This document shows positions 1 to 9,346 of a stretch of 64,000 nucleotides of DNA, in pieces. The translations under genes and the position numbers were made by a program. The stretch is from CANKHA01 sp034668825 (GTDB lineage: Bacteria > Pseudomonadota > Alphaproteobacteria > Rhizobiales > Xanthobacteraceae): positions 1 to 64,000 of the forward strand of contig JAXDOR010000139.1 of the NCBI GenBank assembly GCA_034668825.1, given 5' to 3'. The notes under the pieces are model-generated. The model was given only the letters and a program-made list of their open reading frames with translations, had not been told where the DNA came from and did not search any database. Position 1 is the first letter of the stretch. Every line of letters begins with the position of its first letter.

Positions 1-218
1 GCAGTGGCCCGACGGAAAGCACCGGCTTGGTCACCGCGGAGAGCGGAATCGATTGGCCCGATGGGATGCCGTTGCCGGTGATGCCGGTGCCCGGCCCGGG
101 GGCGCCCGCGACCGGCGTCGAGGCGGCGCCGGCGCCGGTGGTCTTGACGTAGATATTCTGCAGGCTCGAGGGGTCGGCGCGGAACTCGGGCTTGGTCTCC
201 AGGATCACCTGATAATCG
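1..218 (-). pseudogene. Inverted internal fragment of an RND efflux permease
   Basis: Read on the minus strand, the whole stretch is an open frame of about 72 codons beginning NDYQVILETKPEF and ending at the window edge in KPVLSVGPL. This matches the periplasmic PN/PC-type region of MdtB/MdtC-like RND permeases, where the same stretch in the neighbouring gene reads NQYRVILEIDPQY and ends GLAPLVINHQGQ. The C-terminal part of an RND permease begins on the opposite strand only a base or two away. In an intact gene both parts would lie on one strand with roughly 80 residues between them. The fragment is therefore inverted relative to its own gene, by a real inversion or a fold-back assembly chimera. 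Confidence 0.8.
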
Positions 219-746
219 TTGCTCGGCGTGCTCTATGAAAGCTACATTCACCCGATCACCATTTTATCGACGCTGCCGTCGGCCGGCGTCGGCGCTATTC
301 TGGCGCTGATGCTGTTTGGGCAGGACCTGTCGGTGATCGGCCTGATCGGAATCATCCTGTTGATGGGCATCGTCAAGAAGAACGCCATCATGATGATCGA
401 CTTCGCGCTCGAAGCCGAGCGCCGAAAGGGGATGTCGCCGCGCGACGCGATTGTCCAGGCGGCGCTGCTGCGCTTCCGCCCGATTATGATGACGACACTG
501 GCCGCTCTGTTCGGCGCGCTACCGCTGGCGCTCGAAGGCGGCACCGGCTCCGAACTGCGCAATCCGCTCGGCATCACCATCGTCGGCGGTCTGCTGCTGA
601 GCCAGTTGCTGACCCTTTACACCACGCCGGTCATCTATCTCGCCATGGAGCGCGTGAGACTTCGGCTAACCGGGAGCACTCCAGGCGCGTCCATGAGAAA
701 TCGCCCGCTGCGAGAGCCGCCCCCGGTTACCGGGCCCGCCGAGTGA
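219..746 (+). CDS. RND efflux permease, MdtB-like, C-terminal part only
   Basis: This encodes the last ~175 residues of an inner-membrane RND drug/proton antiporter: the membrane segments after the second periplasmic loop, with VLYESYIHPITILSTLPSAG, GIVKKNAIMMIDFALEAE and LRNPLGITIVGGLLLSQ. The first codon in the frame (TTG) is not a genuine start, because the protein should have ~870 more residues upstream, and these are replaced by the inverted fragment at 1-218. It ends 3 bases before the next RND gene, the tandem arrangement of mdtB-mdtC, whose two products form a heterotrimeric pump with MdtA and an outer membrane channel. No adaptor gene is in view. The product is certain as a family; the 5' truncation is due to the edge artefact or inversion. 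Confidence 0.85.
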   Translation: MLGVLYESYIHPITILSTLPSAGVGAILALMLFGQDLSVIGLIGIILLMGIVKKNAIMMIDFALEAERRKGMSPRDAIVQAALLRFRPIMMTTLAALFGALPLALEGGTGSELRNPLGITIVGGLLLSQLLTLYTTPVIYLAMERVRLRLTGSTPGASMRNRPLREPPPVTGPAE

Positions 747-749
747 GCC

Positions 750-3700
750 ATGAATTTCTCTTACCCCTTCATTCGTCGTCCGATCGGCACCACGCTTCTG
801 GCCATCGGCGTGTTTCTCGTCGGCACGGTGGCCTACAATTTTTTGCCGGTCGCGAGCCTGCCGACCGTAGACCTGCCCACCATCAGCGTTTCCGCTAGCC
901 GACCCGGAGCCGACCCGGCGACCATGGCCGCGACGGTCGCGGCGCCGATCGAACGACGGCTGGCTGAAATTGCCGGCGTGACCGAACTCACGTCCGTTAG
1001 CTCGCTCGGTTCGAGCAGGATTACGGTTCAATTCGATCTCGGCCGGAAGATCGACGGCGCCGCGCGTGATGTGCAGGCGGCGCTCAATGCCGCCTTAAGC
1101 GATCTACCGGGCGACCTCCCGACGTTGCCGAGCTTTCGCAAGGCAAATCCCGCCGCCGCTCCAATTCTGATTTTAGCGTTGACCTCCAAGACCATCTCGC
1201 CAAGCGACATTTACGACACCGCCGATAGCGTGTTGGCTCAGCGTCTTTCGCAGGTCGAGGGCGTCGCCGAAGTCAGCGTCAACGGCGCGGAGCAACCCGC
1301 GATCCGCGTGCGGGTCAACCCGAGCGCGCTCGCCTCCATCGGTGTCAGCATGGAGGAGGTTAGAACCGCGATCGCCAACACCAATGCTATCGGGCCGCTC
1401 GGCGTATTCGACAGCCCGACGCGCGCCGAAACGATTGCGACCAATACGCAGCTGCAAGCGGCGCGGCAATACGAGTCCATTATTGTCAAGAACGTCAACG
1501 GCAACGTCGTCCGCCTGTCAACGGTCGCCTCAATCCAACAAGGCGTCCGCAACAGCCGGTCGGCCAGTTGGTACAATGCCCAGCCATCCGTTCTGCTCGT
1601 CATCACCAAGGAAGCCGACGCCAATATCATAGAAACCGTGGCGCGGATTTACGACTTGATCCCGGAGTTGAGGCGCTGGATTCCGGCGGACATCGAAATT
1701 TCAGTTCTTTCCGATCGTAGCAGGACCATCCGCGCCGGCGTCCGTGACATGCAGCTCACGCTGGGCGCGACTGTTATTCTGGTGATGTTGGTCGTCTTCC
1801 TGTTTCTACGACGGACGGCGGCGACCATCGCTGCCGGTATCACTGTCCCGATATCGCTGGCGGGAACTTGCGCCGCGATGTGGGTCGCCGGTTTCTCTAT
1901 CGACAACATTTCCTTGATGGCCTTGGCCGTGTCGGTCGGCTTCGTGGTGGACGACGCCATCGTCATGATCGAAAATATGTTCCGCAATCTCGAACGCGGA
2001 ATGTCGCCGTTGCGCGCGGCCCTGGCCGGCGCGCGGCAGATCGGCTTCACGGTGATGGCGATCAGTATTTCGCTGCTCGCGGCCTTCATTCCCCTGTTGT
2101 TCATGGGTGGAATCATCGGCCGCATGTTCCGGGAATTCTCCGTCACTTTGGCGTTCGCCATCGCCATCTCCACCGTGGTCTCGCTCTCGGTCACGCCGAT
2201 GATCTGCGCGTATTTTGTGCGTGCGGCGCCCAGTAAGAATGCGACTTGGCTCGATCGCACTGTCGATGCGGTGCTGTCGCGGCTCATTCGCGCTTACGCC
2301 ACAAGCCTCGAATTCGTGCTGCAATACCGGGTGCTGGTGCTTGTGTTGTTCCTGGCGACGATCGCGCTGACGGTCAATCTCTACATCAAGACTCCCAAGG
2401 GCTATTTTCCGCAGGACGATACCGGTCTCATCTTCGGCGGCACGCAAGCCTCCACCGATATTTCCTTCGCCGCGATGTCCGAGATTCAACAACGCGCGAC
2501 CGCGATCGTGATGGCCGATCCCGCGGTAGCGGGTGTTGGCTCTTCCGTCGGATCAGCCGGCTTCAATGCCTCGGTCAATCGCGGCACGTTGTTTATCAGC
2601 CTAAAGCCGATATCGGAGCGCGGCGTCACCACCACACAAGTCGTCAACCGCCTGCGCCCGCAGCTCAATGCCATTCCCGGCATCCGCGTCTTCATGGTCG
2701 GCGCGCAGGATCTGCGTTCCGGCGGCCGCGCCAGCCAGTCGCGCTATCAGTTTACCCTGTGGGATCCTGACATCGACGAGTTGCAGAAATGGATTCCGCA
2801 GGTTGTCGAGAAGCTGCGCCAGTTGCCGGAAATTGTCGATGTCAACACCGATCGCGATCAGGGCGGCCTGCAAGCGAATGTCGTGATCGACCGCGTCGCC
2901 GCGTCACGGATGGGCGTCCGCATCCAGGACATCGACAACGCGCTCAACAATGCCTTTTCGCAGCGGCAGATTTCGACGATCTACAACCAGCGCAACCAAT
3001 ATCGCGTCATCCTCGAGATCGATCCGCAATATCAGCGCGATCCCAGCGACCTCGGAAAGGTCTACGTTCCCGGCGCGGCAGGCGTCCAGGTTCCGCTCTC
3101 AAGCTTGACCCGCGTTGAAAAGGGCCTTGCTCCGCTGGTGATCAATCATCAGGGCCAATTTCCGGCGGTGACGATCAGCTATGAACTGGCGCCGGATACG
3201 CTGATCGAGGAGGCCACCGCCGCCGTGCTTCGCGCTGCCGCGGAATTGCATATGCCTGACACGGTGCATGCCGAGTTTGCCGGCGAGGCGCGAACCTACC
3301 GGCAAAGCATCGGTGCGCAACCGCTGCTGATCCTAGCGGCGCTGCTCGCCATCTATATCGTTCTCGGCGTGTTGTATGAGAGCCTGATCCACCCGCTGAC
3401 GATCATCTCCACCCTGCCACCGGCGGGGCTCGGCGCGCTGCTTGCGTTGCAGCTATTCCGTACCGACCTCAACTTGATCGCCTTCATCGGCATCATTCTC
3501 TTGATCGGCTTGGTAAAGAAGAACGGCATCATGCTGGTCGACTTCGCACTGGAGGGCGAGCGGCGGCGCGGACTTGCTCCCGAGCGCGCCGTTTTCGAAG
3601 CATGCCTCGCACGCTTCCGGCCCATCCTGATGACAACACTGTCGGCCATGCTCGGCGCCTTGCCGCTGGTGATCGCAACCGGGCCTGGCTCGGAATTGCG

Positions 3701-3869
3701 CCGCCCGCTCGGCATCACCATCATCGGCGGCCTGCTGGTCTCGCAGTTCCTGACGCTCTATACGACGCCGGTGATTTATCTGATGCTGGAGAATCTGCGG
3801 CAGCGGGTGGCAAGGAGAAAAGGTGGCGCTGGTGATGGATTACAGCCAAGCCCCGTTACCTCCTCCTGA
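750..3869 (+). CDS. RND multidrug efflux permease, MdtC-like
   Basis: A full-length 1039-residue resistance-nodulation-division permease: N-terminal membrane helix (FIRRPIGTTLLAIGVFLVG), first periplasmic loop, a helix bundle containing the proton-relay motif VGFVVDDAIVMIEN near residue 400, second periplasmic loop, then a second helix bundle with GLVKKNGIMLVDFALEGE. It follows the preceding RND gene by 3 bases, so the two are almost certainly co-transcribed and co-assembled as in MdtBC. The family exports bile salts, aromatic compounds and drugs using the proton gradient. The length is normal for the family and there is no frameshift. The last ~15 residues are hydrophilic and uncertain. Substrate cannot be inferred from sequence. 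Confidence 0.93.
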   Translation: MNFSYPFIRRPIGTTLLAIGVFLVGTVAYNFLPVASLPTVDLPTISVSASRPGADPATMAATVAAPIERRLAEIAGVTELTSVSSLGSSRITVQFDLGRKIDGAARDVQAALNAALSDLPGDLPTLPSFRKANPAAAPILILALTSKTISPSDIYDTADSVLAQRLSQVEGVAEVSVNGAEQPAIRVRVNPSALASIGVSMEEVRTAIANTNAIGPLGVFDSPTRAETIATNTQLQAARQYESIIVKNVNGNVVRLSTVASIQQGVRNSRSASWYNAQPSVLLVITKEADANIIETVARIYDLIPELRRWIPADIEISVLSDRSRTIRAGVRDMQLTLGATVILVMLVVFLFLRRTAATIAAGITVPISLAGTCAAMWVAGFSIDNISLMALAVSVGFVVDDAIVMIENMFRNLERGMSPLRAALAGARQIGFTVMAISISLLAAFIPLLFMGGIIGRMFREFSVTLAFAIAISTVVSLSVTPMICAYFVRAAPSKNATWLDRTVDAVLSRLIRAYATSLEFVLQYRVLVLVLFLATIALTVNLYIKTPKGYFPQDDTGLIFGGTQASTDISFAAMSEIQQRATAIVMADPAVAGVGSSVGSAGFNASVNRGTLFISLKPISERGVTTTQVVNRLRPQLNAIPGIRVFMVGAQDLRSGGRASQSRYQFTLWDPDIDELQKWIPQVVEKLRQLPEIVDVNTDRDQGGLQANVVIDRVAASRMGVRIQDIDNALNNAFSQRQISTIYNQRNQYRVILEIDPQYQRDPSDLGKVYVPGAAGVQVPLSSLTRVEKGLAPLVINHQGQFPAVTISYELAPDTLIEEATAAVLRAAAELHMPDTVHAEFAGEARTYRQSIGAQPLLILAALLAIYIVLGVLYESLIHPLTIISTLPPAGLGALLALQLFRTDLNLIAFIGIILLIGLVKKNGIMLVDFALEGERRRGLAPERAVFEACLARFRPILMTTLSAMLGALPLVIATGPGSELRRPLGITIIGGLLVSQFLTLYTTPVIYLMLENLRQRVARRKGGAGDGLQPSPVTSS

Positions 3870-3943
3870 AAGGGGGAGGTAAGCTTGCGAAGCATTCCTC
3901 CTTGTCATCCGGCCGAGCGTAGCGAGAGCCGGGACCCCATCAG

Positions 3944-3976
3944 TCCCGGATAGCCGCCGTTGGCGGCTATCCGGGA
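3944..3976. repeat. Perfect palindromic hairpin, REP-like, between convergent genes
   Basis: Arms TCCCGGATAGCCGCC and GGCGGCTATCCGGGA pair over 15 bp around a 3-base loop. The hairpin is flanked by GTCATCCGG at 3904 and CCGGGATGAC at 3971, so the whole 3904-3980 block is a nested inverted repeat. It separates the convergent RND and cupin genes and could act as a two-way terminator, but it has no T-run. The outer sequence resembles the GTCATSSCCGG edges of the other palindromic elements in this window. Confidence 0.75.
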
Positions 3977-3991
3977 TGACAGCGGTGTATG

Positions 3992-5107
3992 TCAGGCGGA
4001 CTTCGCCAACTCGACCTTCTCGGTCTCGTAGGCCTGGTCCATTTTCGACTTCAAGCCATGCTTGGCGAGCGCGTCGGCAAATAGCGTGCGTACCAGCGGG
4101 CTCTCGTCGGCATAATCGATCTGGTCGCCGCCAACCCTGCGGCTGATCCAAGCTTTCGGCACGCCTTGCGCGTTGCGGATCGAAACCGCCTCGTGCTTGA
4201 AGGCGAGATAGCGCGCGGGCGTCGTGCCGGTATTGAAGTGCTGGTGGAACCACATATTCGGCGGAACGATCATGGTTCCGACTTGCCACTCATAGCGCTT
4301 CGGCTCTTCGCCTTCCGGCCACATCAGCGAATAGCCCTCGCCGGAAAGGATGATGACGTGCGCGCCCGGCCCATGCGCGTGCCCCTTCTTGTAGGTCGAG
4401 GTCGGGAACTGGGAGATGTGGCTGTTCATGGAACCCTTGGCCATGTTGAAGCGGATATGGCCGCCGCCGGCGCCGCGCTCCTTAGCGCTGATGAGCGGCA
4501 GATTGATTGCATCGGCGACGAAGTTGGTCACCAGCAAGAGCCCCTTCTGCTCGCCCTTATTGCTGAAATAATCCGGCTCTCCCGCAAAGCGGCTCTTGAA
4601 GTCGTAGGCCGTGTTGAAAACGAATTCGGTTTCCTCATAGAGGTTGATGACCGGCGGCGCGTTGGTCACGGATACAAATCGCGCCGGGTCCTGGCCCGAG
4701 CCGTTGAAATGCTGGTGCCAGGCGTTGAGCGGAATTGCGAATAGAGCGCCGGCCTTCCATTCGAAGGTGATGCGCTGACCTGCGTCGTTCCACACCGTGG
4801 TGGAGCCGCGGCCGTCGAGGACGAGGATCATCTCCTCGAATAGCTGACGCTGGGGAGCTAGCTTCCCGCCCGCCGGAATCTCGCACACATAGCAATCGTT
4901 GGAGGTCCGCGAAGCTTCGTGGTTCATGAAAACGCCACGCCCGCCGCGCCGCGGCCAGGGCTTCAACTCGACGGTGCGAAGGCTTTCCACATAAAGGGAG
5001 GGAATGATGTCGAGGCCCTCTTTCGCCACCCAGCGGGTGTAAGGCGTCTCTTTTTCCGTCGCGAATTTATTCGCCAATTCATCCGAAACAATGGCGTTCT
5101 TTGCCAT
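3992..5107 (-). CDS. Bicupin protein
   Basis: A 371-residue protein with two cupin beta-barrels. The first is around residues 75-150 (EIPAGGKLAPQRQLFEEMIL, then ALFAIPLNAWHQHFNG) and the second around 215-310 (KKGHAHGPGAHVIILSGEGY, then TMIVPPNMWFHQHFN). The second barrel keeps the classical His/His/Glu-type metal motif more completely than the first. There is no signal peptide, so it is cytoplasmic. A good ribosome site (AGGAG) precedes the ATG. It lies 9 bases after the ABC ATPase and is last in the minus-strand run EutA-SBP-permease-ATPase-cupin. Homologues are sometimes named ethanolamine ammonia-lyase-activating protein, which would fit the EutA-like gene in the same run, but that name is not experimentally based to my knowledge. 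A dioxygenase or isomerase role (as in gentisate dioxygenase-like bicupins) is equally possible. Confidence 0.8.
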   Translation of the reverse strand: MAKNAIVSDELANKFATEKETPYTRWVAKEGLDIIPSLYVESLRTVELKPWPRRGGRGVFMNHEASRTSNDCYVCEIPAGGKLAPQRQLFEEMILVLDGRGSTTVWNDAGQRITFEWKAGALFAIPLNAWHQHFNGSGQDPARFVSVTNAPPVINLYEETEFVFNTAYDFKSRFAGEPDYFSNKGEQKGLLLVTNFVADAINLPLISAKERGAGGGHIRFNMAKGSMNSHISQFPTSTYKKGHAHGPGAHVIILSGEGYSLMWPEGEEPKRYEWQVGTMIVPPNMWFHQHFNTGTTPARYLAFKHEAVSIRNAQGVPKAWISRRVGGDQIDYADESPLVRTLFADALAKHGLKSKMDQAYETEKVELAKSA

Positions 5108-5116
5108 ACCAATCTC

Positions 5117-6271
5117 CTACGCTTTGAGTTCTAGGGGCTCTGCCTGCCCGGCCGGCTCGCGCTGACGGGCAGGAATTGCGACGCATTTTTCTGTTTTCAT
5201 GCGGACATGAATCGGCTGGCCGACCGGCGTTCTCAGGGACGGATGCCCGCGGGCAAGCAGGACACATTCGCCGATCTTGACCTGAAAATCTAGATGCTCG
5301 CCCAAAAAGGCTTTAGCATCAACGATGCCGGAACATACGTTATATTCGCCGTCCGATACGGCCATCTCCTCGGACAATTCCACGTCCTCCGGCCGCACCG
5401 AGACAACCAGCGCGTCATTTTGGCTGACGCCATTTTCGCATTGGACCATCAACTCGCCAAGCTTGGTGGCGACCTTGCACCGTCCGCTACCACCGTCCAA
5501 GGCGATGATGGTGGCGTCAAAGAAATTCGTCGTGCCGACGAAGTCGGCCACGAACTTGTTGGCCGGCCGGTCGTAGATGTCCCGCGGTGAGCCGATCTGC
5601 ACCACCCGCCCCTCGTTCATCACCGCGATTTCGTGCGACAGGGCGAGCGCCTCGCTTTGGTCGTGGGTGACGTAGATCGTTGTCAATTTAAGTTCGCGCT
5701 GAAGCCGCTTGAGTTCAAAACGCATCCGCTCGCGCAATTTGGCGTCGAGATTTGACAGCGGCTCGTCAAGCAGCAGCAGCCGCGGCTCCATGACCAAGGC
5801 GCGGGCCAGGGCGAGACGCTGCTGCTGGCCGCCGGAAAGCTTCGTCCCTTCCCGGTCCGCCAAGTGATCCAAGGCAACCGCGTTCAACACGCGCATCACC
5901 CTGTCGGCCACTGCCTTGCGGCCCAGCTTGTCCTTGCGAACCTGAAGCGGAAAGGCCGCATTCTCGAACACGTTCATATGCGGCCAGATGGCGTAGGATT
6001 GAAACACCATGCCGAAGTTGCGCTTATTCGGCGCGACAAAGATGCCCTTGGCGGACGAGTAGACGATCTCACCGCCAACCTCGATCTCTCCGGATGTCGG
6101 TTTTTCGAGCCCGGCGATGGAGCGAAGAGTGGTGGTCTTGCCGCACCCGCTGGGACCGAGCAGCGTGAACAGCTCGCCTTCCGGCACGTCGAAGGTGACG
6201 TCCTGCGCCGCCTTGACGTTGACTCCCCGCGCGCCCGGGTACTCGGTATACAACGACTTCACCCGCAGCAC
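5117..6271 (-). CDS. ABC importer ATPase, Fe3+/spermidine-type
   Basis: A 384-residue ATPase of the PotA/FbpC class. It has Walker A GPSGCGKTTT, Q-loop VFQSYAIWPH, signature LSGGQQQRLALARAL, Walker B LLLLDEPLSNLDA and the switch YVTHDQSEA, followed by a C-terminal TOBE-like regulatory domain from about residue 280. I start it at the GTG at 6271 because GTGGAGG lies 5 bases upstream; a GTG 12 bases earlier (6283) lacks such a site. It sits between the fused permease and the bicupin gene and drives import by the solute-binding protein and permease encoded upstream. The family transports ferric iron, polyamines, phosphonates or thiamine, so the substrate is unknown. Confidence 0.9.
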   Translation of the reverse strand: MLRVKSLYTEYPGARGVNVKAAQDVTFDVPEGELFTLLGPSGCGKTTTLRSIAGLEKPTSGEIEVGGEIVYSSAKGIFVAPNKRNFGMVFQSYAIWPHMNVFENAAFPLQVRKDKLGRKAVADRVMRVLNAVALDHLADREGTKLSGGQQQRLALARALVMEPRLLLLDEPLSNLDAKLRERMRFELKRLQRELKLTTIYVTHDQSEALALSHEIAVMNEGRVVQIGSPRDIYDRPANKFVADFVGTTNFFDATIIALDGGSGRCKVATKLGELMVQCENGVSQNDALVVSVRPEDVELSEEMAVSDGEYNVCSGIVDAKAFLGEHLDFQVKIGECVLLARGHPSLRTPVGQPIHVRMKTEKCVAIPARQREPAGQAEPLELKA

Positions 6272-6293
6272 TTGTACCTCCACTTACCGACGA

Positions 6294-8042
6294 TCAGGAT
6301 TCCGCAATGCCGAATTTTCTGCCGAGGAATTGCGCCGTCATGACAAAACAGAAGAGCACGGCGATCAACATGACGCCGAGCGCGGACAGTTCCACATATT
6401 GACCGTTCTGCCACAGTTCCCAGATCATGATGGACACGACCTGCGTTCCCGGACTGTAGAGCAGGATCGAGCTCGACAATTCGCGTATCGAAACAATCAC
6501 AATATAAATCCAGCCTGCCATCAGGCCCGGCTTCAGCAACGGCAGCACAATCCGGCGAAAGGTGGTGGTCCATGAGGCGCCGCTCATAGCGGCGGATTCC
6601 TCAAGCTCTTTGTGTATCTGCAGCATTGAGGTCAGATTGTAGCGCATCCCATAGGGCAGGAAGCGGGTGACATAAGCAATGAACATAATCCAGATCGTGC
6701 CGTAGACGCCGACCGGCAGATTCAGGTAGCAAACCATGATGGCAAGGCCGAGAACCAAGCCGGGAAATACCAGCGGCAGCGACGACAGATTATCAAGCAC
6801 CCAACGCCCGGGGAGCTTGGTTTTCACCACGATCCAGGCGATCACTGAGGTGACCAGCATGATCGCGGTGGCAGTGCCGAGCGACAGCTTCACGCTGTTC
6901 CAAACGGAAGTGCCGAACGCCGGGTAAGACAGAATCGCCCGGTACGGATCGAGCGTTAAGTTCTTCAGCGCCGCCATCGACGGAACGCTGTAATATTTTT
7001 GCAGCGACGACCACACCAGGATCAAGAACGGCAGCACCACGACAATCAAGAAATACAGAATGAACAGCGCGGCGGTCAGATAGCGCCACTTGCCGAGATC
7101 CATGACCCGCGGGCGAAAGCCCTTACCGGTCACGGTGGCGTATTTGCTGCCCTGCCCGGAGAACCGCGATTGAAAATAAATGCCAAGCGACGTGACCAAT
7201 AGCAGCGTCACAGCATAGGCGGAAGCAAGCCCGATCTTGCTCGGATATTGATTGATCGCCTGATAGATCGACGATGTGTAGACCTGAATGCCGACTGGAA
7301 GACCCAACAGAGCGGGAACTTCGAAGGATTCGATGGCGCGGACAAAGAGGATGAGCCAGGAAGCAAGCACCGCCGGCCACGCCAACCGCATGGTGATGCG
7401 CCATGCGATTTGCGCTATCGACGCGCCGCTCATCATGGCCGATTCTTCCAGCGACGGATCCATCGAGCGGAAGGCCGCCGTCATCAACAAGAATGCCATC
7501 GGCGAGTAATGCAAGCCGTCCACCCATATCATTCCAGCCATGGAATAAATATTGAAAGGGACGGCATCAGTATTGAACCAGGATTGAAATACCAGATTGG
7601 CAATCCCGATTTTCGGACTGGCGAGCATGATCCAGGATACCGTGAAGAGGATGCTGGGAATAACCAGCGGTATCAGCGTCAAGCCGAAGAATAGTTGCTT
7701 GAACGGCGTGTTCGTCCGTTCATTCATCCAGGCGAAAAAGGTGCCGACCAAGAGCGAGAAGATCGCAGCGCCGACTGCGAACTGCACCGAATTGACAAAT
7801 AGACGGACGGTTTCAGCGCTGAGATAGGCTATCTTGTAATTTTGCAGCGTAAAATCCGCCGCCACCGTCGCGGTCTGCGGCGTCAGGAAGCTTTCCCAAA
7901 ACAGAAAAACAAGGGGAACTAGTGCAAGCCAGGCAACCAGCGCCACACATAGGCCGATGACCAGCCATTTAAAATCCAGACGCAGCCAGTCCCTCCAGCT
8001 CTCTGCCTGCGCTCGGTAGAGCCGACCAACTGCTTCCGTCAC
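6294..8042 (-). CDS. ABC importer permease, fused double-domain, FbpB type
   Basis: A 582-residue inner-membrane protein with two consecutive binding-protein-dependent permease domains (roughly residues 60-300 and 330-580), each of about six helices, and each with an EAA-type cytoplasmic loop (EESAMMSGASIAQIAWRIT and EESAAMSGASWTTTFRRIV) that docks on the ATPase. This one-gene double permease is typical of ferric-type importers (FbpB/SfuB/AfuB). I start at the GTG at 8042, which has GGAGG seven bases upstream, not at the ATG at 8090. It follows the solute-binding gene by 130 bases and precedes the ATPase by about 20. Confidence 0.92.
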   Translation of the reverse strand: MTEAVGRLYRAQAESWRDWLRLDFKWLVIGLCVALVAWLALVPLVFLFWESFLTPQTATVAADFTLQNYKIAYLSAETVRLFVNSVQFAVGAAIFSLLVGTFFAWMNERTNTPFKQLFFGLTLIPLVIPSILFTVSWIMLASPKIGIANLVFQSWFNTDAVPFNIYSMAGMIWVDGLHYSPMAFLLMTAAFRSMDPSLEESAMMSGASIAQIAWRITMRLAWPAVLASWLILFVRAIESFEVPALLGLPVGIQVYTSSIYQAINQYPSKIGLASAYAVTLLLVTSLGIYFQSRFSGQGSKYATVTGKGFRPRVMDLGKWRYLTAALFILYFLIVVVLPFLILVWSSLQKYYSVPSMAALKNLTLDPYRAILSYPAFGTSVWNSVKLSLGTATAIMLVTSVIAWIVVKTKLPGRWVLDNLSSLPLVFPGLVLGLAIMVCYLNLPVGVYGTIWIMFIAYVTRFLPYGMRYNLTSMLQIHKELEESAAMSGASWTTTFRRIVLPLLKPGLMAGWIYIVIVSIRELSSSILLYSPGTQVVSIMIWELWQNGQYVELSALGVMLIAVLFCFVMTAQFLGRKFGIAES

Positions 8043-8174
8043 TAAGCTTCCTCCACCCACGCAACTTTTTTTCTGATAACGGCGTATCACCTGCCGCCGG
8101 TCAATTCCATTAGTTCTGTCACCAGCGGCATAAAATTCCTATCAAATGGACTGTCTCGCTTTGACGCGATCTCA

Positions 8175-9257
8175 TCAGCGCGTTTGATTGACGATGATGT
8201 CGTTGAAAAGCTTCGACCACTTTTCGTTGCCGTCCAGGACCTTCGCGGCATCCAGGAACGTGAGAGGGATGTCGGGAAGCGGCTTGACCTTGATGTTCGA
8301 TGGGAAGAAGTCCCGCTGCGCCAGGATATTTTGTCCGTCCGACAGCAGCCATTCCACGAACAACACCGCCGCATTGGGATGCGGCGCGCGCTTTGCGATG
8401 CCGGTTCCCTGGAAGCGGGCGAGATCGGGGGGAAGCAGGAAGGAATCGACAGGTGCTCCGTCATGCTTGAGCTGCTCGACTTTATATAAGTAGTTGGTAA
8501 GGGCCAGCGGCACCTCTCCCGATATCACGAGGTTGGTGAGCAGAGTGTGGCCTTTGCGCACCGAGATTCCGTTCTTCGCAACGATGTCGCGGAACAGTTT
8601 GAGGCCCTTATCTTCGCCCATGGCCGTGACAACACCTTCAAACCAGTCAACGTCGGCTGTTTCAATTCCAAGCTTTCCCTTCCACTTCGGATCAAGCAGA
8701 TCGTCGTAGCTCTGCGGCAAGCCGGTCTTTTTGATCTGATTGGTATTATACGCCGCGGTGAAGATTTGCAGCCGGTCGCCAATCCATTCGTGGTGCGGTT
8801 GGACGGCAGCCGGCGCCAAATCGGCGAAGATCGGAGACTTCACCTCCTGCAGTAGCTTCTCCCGATGCAGCGATTCCATCACCGGCCCATCGGTTTCGTA
8901 GACGTCCACGTCGAAGCGGTTGCCGCGCGCCTCCACCACCGCGCGCTGCACGATGTTTTCGCCACTGGCGCGCCAGACCTGCGCCTTGACTCCATATTTC
9001 TTTTCGAATGCGTCGGTCAGGATATTCATGTCCTCGACCGTTGCCGAGGTATAGAGCGTGACGCTGCCCTCCTTTTTTGCCCCCTCGATGAGCTTCTGCA
9101 TCCGGTCCGACCCGGAATACATCGCGATCTCAGCGGTCGGCGTTTGCGCCGGCGCGGGCGAAAGCCACGCGAGAGATAAGCAAAAAATAGCCGCGCTACA
9201 CGCCACCATCCGCAGGCATGGCGAAGCTGACAAGCGACGGTTCGATCGGAGCGTCAA
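8175..9257 (-). CDS. Periplasmic solute-binding protein, Fe3+-type ABC importer
   Basis: 360 residues, with a signal peptide (hydrophobic core SAAIFCLSLAWL, cleavage near APAQ), then a type 2 periplasmic-binding fold of the FbpA/AfuA class: EGSVTLYTSATVEDMN, IFTAAYNTNQIKK, SYDDLLDPKWKGKLGIE and HPNAAVLFVEWLLS. The TTG start is chosen because GGAGG lies 5 bases upstream. It shares many positions with the orphan binding protein at 42286-43347, so the two are paralogues. It lies between the EutA-like gene and the permease. Binding proteins of this fold carry ferric iron, but also 2-aminoethylphosphonate, thiamine and similar small solutes; the EutA/cupin company suggests an organic amine or acid. 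Confidence 0.9.
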   Translation of the reverse strand: MTLRSNRRLSASPCLRMVACSAAIFCLSLAWLSPAPAQTPTAEIAMYSGSDRMQKLIEGAKKEGSVTLYTSATVEDMNILTDAFEKKYGVKAQVWRASGENIVQRAVVEARGNRFDVDVYETDGPVMESLHREKLLQEVKSPIFADLAPAAVQPHHEWIGDRLQIFTAAYNTNQIKKTGLPQSYDDLLDPKWKGKLGIETADVDWFEGVVTAMGEDKGLKLFRDIVAKNGISVRKGHTLLTNLVISGEVPLALTNYLYKVEQLKHDGAPVDSFLLPPDLARFQGTGIAKRAPHPNAAVLFVEWLLSDGQNILAQRDFFPSNIKVKPLPDIPLTFLDAAKVLDGNEKWSKLFNDIIVNQTR

Positions 9258-9346
9258 GGTAACCTCCCTTACATCGAATGAGCCGGAGCAGACGGTGTTG
9301 CCGACCGCGCGGCAGAATTCAGCGCGGACGGCCGTCCCGCAGCCGT

